From assembly GCA_031258755.1 (NCBI GenBank), contig JAIRMK010000072.1, positions 1 through 5,341 on the forward strand: 5,341 nucleotides of DNA, given 5' to 3'. The translations under genes and the position numbers were made by a program. The stretch comes from Prevotellaceae bacterium. Lineage in GTDB: Bacteria; Bacteroidota; Bacteroidia; Bacteroidales; UBA932. The notes under the pieces are model-generated. The model was not told the DNA's origin. It was given only the letters and a program-made list of their open reading frames with translations, and ran no database searches. This document shows positions 1 through 5,341 of the stretch, in pieces (position 1 is the first letter of the stretch; each line of letters begins with the position of its first letter).

Positions 1-119
1 AAAACATGGCCCTAAATTACCTGGAAAAATATAACAAAGTGTTAAATAACCAACCACTAAACCTGACCCGCCCAAAATTACAGAAACAAAACGACAGTAA
101 ATTTCTTGTATGGGAGTAA
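1..119 (+). CDS. 3' end of an unidentified upstream gene (5' partial)
   Basis: Reading from position 3, the frame is open for 38 codons and stops at TAA 117-119; the gene begins left of the window. The visible C-terminus includes ALNYLEKYNKVLNNQ and ends in DSKFLVWE. It is lysine- and asparagine-rich and looks like the hydrophilic helical end of a cytosolic protein. The other two plus-strand frames stop by position 34, which favours real coding sequence here. The stop lies 11 nt before the preferred glycosyltransferase start at 131, so this gene is probably the preceding member of the same operon. I do not recognise the family. Given the neighbours, another envelope or polysaccharide gene is plausible, but that is context only. 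Confidence 0.6.
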   Translation, partial: NMALNYLEKYNKVLNNQPLNLTRPKLQKQNDSKFLVWE

Positions 120-130
120 TACGTATATCA

Positions 131-940
131 ATGAGACAACAACCTTCATGTTCACTTATAATCAGCACCTATAACTCGCCTAACTATTTGCGATGCTGCC
201 TGCAATCGGCATTGCGACAGCGGGTGTTGCCAGACGAAATTGTTATTGCCGACGACGGCTCCGGCGATGAGACCAAAAAGGTAATTGACGAAATAACGGC
301 CATTTCCCCTGTCCCCATAATCCATGTATGGCAACCCGATGAGGGCTTTCAGCTATCACGCATACGCAACAAAGCCATCGCACAATCATCGGGAGAATAC
401 ATTATCAACATCGACGAGGATATTATTCTGAACAAATATTTTATACACGACCATTTGCGCCTTGCGCGTCGTGGATGCTTCATTGCCGGCAAACGAGCAT
501 TCCTGTCTTCTGCTGCCACAAAAAAATACATAGATAATACGTATTCTCTTTCTTTTTTCACCAGGTCGTTGAAGAAAAAACAAAATGCTTTTCGCTGTTT
601 GTGGATTACTCGATTGTATTGCCGCATTCGCCGCACATGCAGTCCTGCCGAATATGTAACGGGATGCAATATGGCGTTTTGGCGTAATGATTTGTTACAG
701 GTTAACGGCTACAACGAGAATTTCCACGGATGGGGCGGAGAAGATTGCGACATCGCCATACGATTAATTAACGCCGGCATCCACGTGCAGTTTATACAAT
801 GCTATGCGGTCGCTTTCCACCTTGACCACCCAGTGAGAAACCTATCAAGAATACACGACAACGACCGACTGTTCCGGCAAGCATTAAAAGAGAAAATCAC
901 TTACATTGAACAGGGTATTGACAAACACATTACGGCATGA
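131..940 (+). CDS. Family 2 glycosyltransferase with galactosyltransferase-type C-terminal region
   Basis: This enzyme probably transfers a sugar from a nucleotide-sugar donor to an envelope glycan or lipid acceptor on the cytoplasmic side of the inner membrane. Numbered from ATG 131 (269 aa), the GT-A fold opens with SLIISTYN (8-15), then the nucleotide-binding ADDGS (40-44), the segment DEGFQLSRIRNKAI typical of this subgroup, and a metal-binding DxD-type motif D95-E96-D97. The C-terminal part carries GWGGED (200-205), the signature shared with the Glyco_transf_7C group, with the likely catalytic acid, and later FHLDH (229-233). Residues 148-168 are very basic (KKK...RIRR) with several cysteines and may contact membrane or a phosphorylated lipid. 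There is no signal peptide or membrane helix. An in-frame ATG at 110 is possible (276 aa) but would overlap the upstream gene by 10 nt; 131 places the start just before the first beta strand. The stop overlaps the next gene's ATG. Donor and acceptor are unknown. Confidence 0.9.
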   Translation: MRQQPSCSLIISTYNSPNYLRCCLQSALRQRVLPDEIVIADDGSGDETKKVIDEITAISPVPIIHVWQPDEGFQLSRIRNKAIAQSSGEYIINIDEDIILNKYFIHDHLRLARRGCFIAGKRAFLSSAATKKYIDNTYSLSFFTRSLKKKQNAFRCLWITRLYCRIRRTCSPAEYVTGCNMAFWRNDLLQVNGYNENFHGWGGEDCDIAIRLINAGIHVQFIQCYAVAFHLDHPVRNLSRIHDNDRLFRQALKEKITYIEQGIDKHITA

Positions 941-2772
941 AAACATTTCTCCGATTATTCGCCTATGCGCCACCTTTAGCGCCCATAACGGTACGTTATC
1001 TTGTTCTCGTGTTGTTCGGCGTGTTGTTCAGTATTATTAATTTCTCGCTGCTCGTACCGGTATTAGATCTTCTTTTCAACACCGAAAACGCAAACGCGGC
1101 GGCCATCTCTACATTGCCCGACTTTTCATTCAGTATAGAATATGGAAAAAATGCTTTCTATTACTATTGCAACACACTGCAACACACGCATGGGCCGATG
1201 GGTGCATTACAATTCACCTGTATTATAATACTGATATCGGTAACGCTGGCAAACATTTTTAAATACGCCGCACAGCGCACCATTACACGCATGCAAAGTT
1301 TGCTCATCCGCAATTTACGGCAAGCAATGTTCGAAAAATTAATGACCCTTCATATCGGATACTTCAAAAAAAATAAAAAGGGGCATTTACTGTCTGTATC
1401 ATCCAACGACATCAACGAAATTCAAGGCGTGGCCGGCAACGCTTTGCAGGTATTCTTTCGCGAGCCGTTGTTTATCATTGCCTATGCGGCAGTGCTGTTT
1501 TATCAATCAGTACAACTCACCCTTTTCACCCTGCTGGTACTGCCTATTGCCGGCGTCATTATTTCGGGCATTGCCAATTTATTAAAACGAAATGCCAAAC
1601 AATCGCAAACCCTGCTCAGTAACTTACTTGGACTGATAGAGGAAGCAATTACAGGCATTCGGGTAATACGGGTTTTCAATGCCGAAAAATTTATCAACAG
1701 AAAGTTCAACGAATACAACAATGCACAACGATGGGTATTTAAAAAAATGTGGAACCGCATTGACATGGCTTCACCGCTGTCCGAAATAATGGGCATTGTG
1801 GCGGTGACATTTATTGTGCTCTACGGTGGCCATCTTATTTTCAGCAACTCGTCAAATGCGCTTACGGGGAGCGGGTTTATTGTGTATATTTTTGTTTTTT
1901 CACAAATTCTTACGCCGGCAAAATCATTGGCACAAGCTACTGCTAATTTCCAACGCGGGTTGGCATCGGCCGAACGGGTGTTCACCATTCTGGATACGGA
2001 ACAGGATATCAAAGAGCCTGAAAGTCCGGCAATTATCAAATCATTTGAAAAATCCATAGTTCTGCAAAACGTGTCGTTCGCTTATCAAACCACACCCATA
2101 TTAAAACACATTAACCTGCAGATTGAAAAAGGCCAAATCGTAGCGTTAGTCGGGCAATCCGGATCAGGGAAAACAACCCTTGTAAACCTCATTCCCCGCT
2201 TCTACGACGTGGACGAAGGCGCTATCCTCATTGATGGAATAGATGTACGGAACTGCAAGTTACACACCCTCTATAACCAAATCGGCATGGTAACCCAAGA
2301 GCCCATTTTATTCAACGACACGGCGTATAACAACATTGTGTTCGGGGCGGAAAATGTGACGGAGGAAGACGTTATTCAGGCCGCAAAAACAGCCAACGCC
2401 CATGAGTTTATCATACAAATGGAAAACGGATACCAAACCAATATCGGCGATCAGGGCAACCGCCTGTCGGGCGGACAACGCCAACGCATCTCCATTGCCC
2501 GCGCCATTCTTAAGAACCCCGCCATCCTCATCCTCGACGAAGCCACTTCGGCGCTCGACACCGAAAGTGAACGTCTGGTACAGGATGCTTTAACGAAATT
2601 AATGAAAAACCGCACGTCGATTGTAATTGCCCACCGCCTGTCAACCATTCAACATGCCGATAAAATCGTGGTACTGCAAAAAGGAGAAATCATAGAACAA
2701 GGCACACATGCCGAACTCGTGGCCATGCAAGGCGTTTACAAACGGCTCTGCGACTTACAAACCTTTGACTAA
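937..2772 (+). CDS. MsbA-like ABC exporter, fused membrane and ATPase domains
   Basis: This is a half-transporter expected to work as a homodimer in the inner membrane, using ATP to flip a lipid or glycolipid outward. At 611 aa it is slightly longer than typical MsbA. The membrane domain (about 1-335) shows helices near 20-47, 92-112, 175-192, 194-216, 286-305 and 313-330; the loop between helices 1 and 2 (48-90) is rather long. The ATPase domain is complete: A-loop tyrosine Y383, Walker A GQSGSGKT (406-413), Q-loop Q454, signature LSGGQ (510-514), Walker B ILILDEA (530-536) with catalytic E535, and H-loop H566. All key residues are present, so it should be active. Its ATG lies inside the glycosyltransferase stop (ATGA, 937-940), pointing to translational coupling. 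The pairing suggests lipid A-core or another lipid-linked glycan as cargo, but multidrug export by the same family cannot be excluded, so I give no symbol. Confidence 0.93.
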   Translation: MKTFLRLFAYAPPLAPITVRYLVLVLFGVLFSIINFSLLVPVLDLLFNTENANAAAISTLPDFSFSIEYGKNAFYYYCNTLQHTHGPMGALQFTCIIILISVTLANIFKYAAQRTITRMQSLLIRNLRQAMFEKLMTLHIGYFKKNKKGHLLSVSSNDINEIQGVAGNALQVFFREPLFIIAYAAVLFYQSVQLTLFTLLVLPIAGVIISGIANLLKRNAKQSQTLLSNLLGLIEEAITGIRVIRVFNAEKFINRKFNEYNNAQRWVFKKMWNRIDMASPLSEIMGIVAVTFIVLYGGHLIFSNSSNALTGSGFIVYIFVFSQILTPAKSLAQATANFQRGLASAERVFTILDTEQDIKEPESPAIIKSFEKSIVLQNVSFAYQTTPILKHINLQIEKGQIVALVGQSGSGKTTLVNLIPRFYDVDEGAILIDGIDVRNCKLHTLYNQIGMVTQEPILFNDTAYNNIVFGAENVTEEDVIQAAKTANAHEFIIQMENGYQTNIGDQGNRLSGGQRQRISIARAILKNPAILILDEATSALDTESERLVQDALTKLMKNRTSIVIAHRLSTIQHADKIVVLQKGEIIEQGTHAELVAMQGVYKRLCDLQTFD

Positions 2773-2784
2773 AACCATCAACCC

Positions 2785-4437
2785 ATGACAAACAGTTTCA
2801 TTGCACAATTTGAACAAAGTTTCAAAAACAACTGGGATCTTCCCGCGCTGTCCGACTACAAAGGCATTACGCTGCATTATAAAGACGTAGCCCGGCGCAT
2901 TGCAAAGCTCCACATTTTATTTGAAGAATGCGGGCTGAAAAAAGGCGATAAAATTGCCATTTGCGGACGCAACCAAGCCAACTGGGGCGTCGTGTTCTTC
3001 GCCACCATCACCTATGGCGCCGTGGCGGTTCCTATCCTGCACGAATTTAAAGCCGACAACATTCATCACATCGTAAACCATTCCGGAGCCCGCGTGCTGT
3101 TTGCCGGCGACATCATCTGGGAGTCGATTAACGAACGGGAAATGTCCGCCTTGGAGGCCATCATTCTTACCGGCGATTTTTCTATCGTATATAGCCGGCA
3201 TCCGTCCATCCACGCCGCGCGGGAACGCCTGAATGAACTGTTTGGGAAAAAATACCCGAAGAATTTCAGGCCCGAACACATCGCCTATCACCATGACGAA
3301 CCCGAAGAATTAGCCGTCATCAATTACACTTCGGGAACTACCGGCTTCTCAAAAGGCGTGATGCTACCTTACCGCAGCCTGCTTTCAAACTTGCAGTTCG
3401 CACAGGGTGCGCTCGTCCTCAAACCGGGCGACAAGGTGGTGTCGATGCTGCCCATGGCGCACATGTACGGCATGATGTTTGAATTTATTTTCGAACTGGC
3501 GCAAGGCGCCAACGTGCATTTCCTCACCCGCGTGCCGACCCCGAAAATCATCATGGAGGCTTTCGCCGACATCAAACCTTTTATTGTTATTTCGGTGCCG
3601 CTAATCGTTGAAAAAATTTACAAGAAGCAACTGCAACCCATACTGAACAAGACCTCCGTAAAAATGTTGCTGAAACTTCCCGTCATCGACCAGAAAATAA
3701 AGAAAAAAATTCTTACGGCGCTTGATAACGTATTCGGCAACAACTTTTACGAAATCATTGTAGGCGGCGCGGCATTTAACCACGAAGCCGAAAACTTTTT
3801 CAAACAAATCGGGTTCCGCTACACGGTGGGTTACGGCATGACGGAATGTGGCCCTATCATATCTTATGAAGATTGGAGTAAAACACCGCTCTACTCCTGT
3901 GGGAAAGCCGTTCAGCGAATGGAAATAAAAATCGACTCGCCCGACCCGGAGAACGTAGCCGGAGAAATTTTGGTGCGCGGCGACAACGTGATGCTGGGTT
4001 ACTACCGCAACGAACAAGCCACCAAAGACGCCTTCACGTCCGACGGATGGATGAAAACAGGCGACCTGGCCGTCATGGACAAAAACGGCTATGTGTTTAT
4101 CAAAGGCCGGAGCAAGAATATGATACTTGGCGCTTCGGGACAAAATATCTACCCCGAAGAACTGGAAGACATCATCAATAACATGCCTTATGTGGGCGAA
4201 TCGCTGGTGGTGGATCAAGGAGGAAAACTCACCGCATTAATCTATCCCGACTACGAACAAACCACTGCCGCCGGCATTACCGATGCGGAAATTCCACGCA
4301 CAATAGAAGAAATACGCATGAAAATCAATGAGGAATTACCCCAATATGCGCAAATCGCCAAAGTGAAAATATTTCCCGAAGAATTTGAGAAGACGCCCAA
4401 GCGAAGCATCAAGCGGTTCTTGTATCAGAATGTGTAA
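2785..4437 (+). CDS. AMP-forming acyl-CoA ligase (ANL superfamily), likely long-chain fatty acid--CoA ligase
   Basis: The family joins a carboxylic acid to ATP to give an acyl-adenylate, then to CoA or another thiol; this member (550 aa) looks like a cytosolic or membrane-associated fatty acid--CoA ligase. The ATP-binding P-loop is YTSGTTGFSKG (181-191), the adenine-binding motif YGMTECGP (350-357), the ribose-binding aspartate D427 in GWMKTGD, and the hinge region GRSKNMIL (441-448) followed by GQNIYPEE, typical of long-chain acyl-CoA synthetases. Near the C-terminus, TPKRSIKR (537-544) has serine 541 where family members usually have the adenylation lysine; K539 and K543 flank it. The start is 12 nt behind the exporter stop with no Shine-Dalgarno sequence, and the N-terminus fits the family, so the genes are probably co-transcribed. 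A role in fatty acid uptake or envelope lipid supply is an inference; a carrier-protein ligase is an alternative. Confidence 0.9.
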   Translation: MTNSFIAQFEQSFKNNWDLPALSDYKGITLHYKDVARRIAKLHILFEECGLKKGDKIAICGRNQANWGVVFFATITYGAVAVPILHEFKADNIHHIVNHSGARVLFAGDIIWESINEREMSALEAIILTGDFSIVYSRHPSIHAARERLNELFGKKYPKNFRPEHIAYHHDEPEELAVINYTSGTTGFSKGVMLPYRSLLSNLQFAQGALVLKPGDKVVSMLPMAHMYGMMFEFIFELAQGANVHFLTRVPTPKIIMEAFADIKPFIVISVPLIVEKIYKKQLQPILNKTSVKMLLKLPVIDQKIKKKILTALDNVFGNNFYEIIVGGAAFNHEAENFFKQIGFRYTVGYGMTECGPIISYEDWSKTPLYSCGKAVQRMEIKIDSPDPENVAGEILVRGDNVMLGYYRNEQATKDAFTSDGWMKTGDLAVMDKNGYVFIKGRSKNMILGASGQNIYPEELEDIINNMPYVGESLVVDQGGKLTALIYPDYEQTTAAGITDAEIPRTIEEIRMKINEELPQYAQIAKVKIFPEEFEKTPKRSIKRFLYQNV

Positions 4438-4438
4438 C

Positions 4439-4474
4439 AAAAAAAACTGTCCCGAAATCGAGACAGTTTTATCT
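4439..4474. terminator. Bidirectional intrinsic terminator between convergent genes
   Basis: A 9-bp perfect stem pairs AAAACTGTC (4443-4451) with GACAGTTTT (4462-4470). After one C/A mismatch the stem continues with two further pairs (CG with CG) closing an AAAT loop at 4455-4458. The plus strand leaves the stem with four T's. The minus strand leaves with eight U's, from the A run at 4439-4446. The hairpin begins just after the acyl-CoA ligase stop (4435-4437) and lies about 30 nt beyond the DUF3127 stop, so it can end both convergent transcripts. Confidence 0.85.
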
Positions 4475-4482
4475 ATACTTGC

Positions 4483-4497
4483 TTGGCTGTTTGCCAA
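4483..4497. other. Small hairpin just downstream of the DUF3127 stop
   Basis: TTGGC (4483-4487) and GCCAA (4493-4497) can pair around a five-base loop, directly beside the DUF3127 stop codon (4500-4502). It has no U-run of its own and is weak. It may add to the main terminator or stabilise the 3' end of the minus-strand transcript, or be chance. Confidence 0.3.
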
Positions 4498-4499
4498 AA

Positions 4500-4901
4500 C
4501 TAAAACGGCAAATCATCTACTTCTTGCTGTGAAGCGTCAAGCGGTTCTTCGGTCGGAGGAGGTGATGATGGAGGAGGAACTGTACCCGGTACAGTTTGCA
4601 CCGGTGATGCGGCAGTGGCCGTACCGGCTTGTTGTTTCTCAATACGCCAAGCTTTCACATTGGTGTACCAGCGCTCATTGAACTCGCGGGATTCTATATC
4701 AAAACTGATTTTCAACACATCTCCCTCGGCCACAGCCGACAACTCGTTCATCTGCCCGCCCCATGCAGTCATACACACCATCCTCGGATACTGCTCCTGT
4801 GTTTCAATAATAAAATCCTGCTTGCTCCACGTTCCTCTCGCGCTCGTTCCGCTTTGCACCGGCAATGTTTTAATAAGTTTTCCTATTAATTCTAACGCCA
4901 T
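4500..4901 (-). CDS. DUF3127 protein with SSB-like acidic tail
   Basis: This 133-aa cytosolic protein starts MALELIGKLIKTLP. Residues 1-89 form a compact beta-rich domain, with alternating hydrophobic strands such as DFIIET (29-34), RMVCMTAW (40-47) and DVLKISFDIESREF (61-74), ending with WYTNVKAWRIE (78-88). I recognise the pattern as DUF3127, a family of unassigned function; the strand pattern would suit an OB-like fold. Residues 90-126 form a low-complexity linker rich in Thr, Pro and Gln (PPPSSPPP at 109-116), and the protein ends in DDLPF (129-133), like the partner-recruiting tip of single-stranded DNA-binding protein. Single-stranded nucleic acid binding is therefore a reasonable inference, not shown. 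An upstream in-frame ATG at 4946 would run 38 nt into the FKBP gene and add a basic, family-untypical N-terminus, so I prefer ATG 4901. It follows the FKBP stop by 7 nt (TAAGATT) and has no Shine-Dalgarno sequence. Confidence 0.85.
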   Translation of the reverse strand: MALELIGKLIKTLPVQSGTSARGTWSKQDFIIETQEQYPRMVCMTAWGGQMNELSAVAEGDVLKISFDIESREFNERWYTNVKAWRIEKQQAGTATAASPVQTVPGTVPPPSSPPPTEEPLDASQQEVDDLPF

Positions 4902-4908
4902 AATCTTA

Positions 4909-5341
4909 TTATTTTGCTTTTTTAACCTCAAGAAGTTCCACTTCAAAAATTAATGTGGCATTAGGCGTGATTTTTGCCCCACTACCGCGTTCTCCATAAG
5001 CCAGACTGTCGGGAATATAAAATTCTGCCATTGTGCCTTCGCCTATTTGTTGCAGACCTTCCGTCCAGCCCTTAATCACGCCGTTAAGCGGGAAGGTAGC
5101 CGGTTCGCCACGTTCGTAGGAAGAATCAAATTCCGTACCGTCGAGCAACGTGCCGCGATAGTGCACTTTCACCGTGTCTTTCTCGGTTGGCTTCACGCCC
5201 TCGCCTTGCTTGATCACCTTGTATTGCAGGCCGCTCGGAAGTGCAACCACGCCTTCTTTTGTTTTGTTTTCCTCCAGAAACTTCTTGCCTTCCTCAATGT
5301 TTTTCACCTTTGCTTCTTCCCGTTTACGTTGTTGCTCCTCC
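4909..5341 (-). CDS. FKBP-type peptidyl-prolyl cis-trans isomerase, FkpA/Mip-like (5' end outside window)
   Basis: The enzyme catalyses cis-trans isomerisation of X-Pro bonds and often acts as a folding chaperone. The visible 143 residues begin with a charged helical stretch (EEQQRKREEAKVKNIEEGKKFLEEN), the end of the helical dimerisation arm seen in FkpA/Mip-type proteins, followed by the linker GVVALPSGLQYKVI. A complete FKBP domain comes next, with the active-site residues in place: Y of VHYRG, FD of EFDSS, F of ATFPL, VIKGW, AYGE, and the F of LIFEVEL. The GTG at 5307-5305 is an internal valine: the frame stays open to the window edge and upstream residues continue the helix, so the real start and any signal peptide lie beyond 5341. 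Extracytoplasmic location is expected for this architecture but cannot be confirmed here. It stops with TAA at 4911-4909, immediately followed by a second TAA, and probably shares a transcript with the DUF3127 gene. Confidence 0.92.
   Translation of the reverse strand, partial: EEQQRKREEAKVKNIEEGKKFLEENKTKEGVVALPSGLQYKVIKQGEGVKPTEKDTVKVHYRGTLLDGTEFDSSYERGEPATFPLNGVIKGWTEGLQQIGEGTMAEFYIPDSLAYGERGSGAKITPNATLIFEVELLEVKKAK

Noticed and set aside
349..669. Minus-strand open frame of 106 codons antisense to the glycosyltransferase
   Set aside because: The plus strand encodes the conserved glycosyltransferase motifs across the same stretch; the antisense product shows no domain or start context.
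1366..1380. A-run of eight followed by four A's inside the exporter, a possible slippage or phase-variation site
   Set aside because: It encodes the basic FKKNKKG turn expected in the coupling region after the first cytoplasmic helix, and the reading frame is intact. Lysine and asparagine codons alone explain it.
3601..4218. Long minus-strand open frame (205 codons) antisense to the acyl-CoA ligase
   Set aside because: The plus-strand frame carries all the ligase motifs. The antisense product is rich in His, Phe and Val as expected from a reverse-complement shadow and resembles no family I know.
4555..4579. GGA/GAT-rich simple repeat on the plus strand
   Set aside because: It is the reverse complement of the proline/serine codons of the linker (PPSSPPP); no regular tandem unit is kept.
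4581..4593. Near-perfect palindrome TGTACC-C-GGTACA, a possible operator
   Set aside because: It lies inside the low-complexity linker of the DUF3127 gene, far from any promoter position, and is readily explained by Thr/Val/Pro/Gly codons.
4385..4681. Plus-strand open frame of 98 codons spanning the terminator
   Set aside because: It starts inside the acyl-CoA ligase, runs through the terminator hairpin and ends antisense to the DUF3127 gene. Its translation has no recognisable domain.
5305..5307. GTG as start codon of a short 132-aa FKBP
   Set aside because: The frame stays open upstream to the window edge and the upstream residues continue the same charged helix, so GTG is an internal valine.

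Overview
The window most likely comes from a member of the Bacteroidota, probably Bacteroidales-like. The evidence is a protein of the DUF3127 type, which as far as I recall is largely confined to that phylum, an acyl-CoA ligase with the C-terminal pattern I associate with Bacteroidota homologues, moderate GC content, and start codons with no clear Shine-Dalgarno sequence, as is usual there. The phylum call is an inference from family recognition, not from a search.

Layout. Positions 1-119 hold the 3' end of an upstream plus-strand gene, visible as an open frame of 38 codons ending in TAA at 117-119. Three tightly packed plus-strand genes follow: a family 2 glycosyltransferase (131-940), an MsbA-type ABC exporter with fused membrane and ATPase domains (937-2772, ATGA overlap with the glycosyltransferase), and an AMP-forming acyl-CoA ligase (2785-4437, 12 nt behind the exporter). 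A strong two-way hairpin terminator at 4439-4474 separates these from two minus-strand genes that converge on it: an FKBP-type peptidyl-prolyl isomerase (4909-5341, its 5' end beyond the window) and, 7 nt downstream of its stop, a DUF3127 protein (4500-4901).

How the genes may work together. The glycosyltransferase and the MsbA-like exporter are probably translationally coupled and fit envelope glycolipid or lipopolysaccharide assembly: one adds a sugar and the other flips a lipid-linked product across the inner membrane. The acyl-CoA ligase could activate fatty acids for the same lipid economy, but its substrate cannot be read from sequence. The isomerase looks like a two-domain FkpA/Mip-type folding factor. 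The DUF3127 protein has a compact N-terminal domain, a proline-rich linker and a DDLPF tail resembling the partner-binding tip of single-stranded DNA-binding protein (SSB).

No mobile element, tRNA, rRNA, CRISPR array or clearly new system is visible. The points most worth a second look are the SSB-like tail on the DUF3127 protein and the apparent absence of the usual catalytic lysine near the C-terminus of the acyl-CoA ligase.
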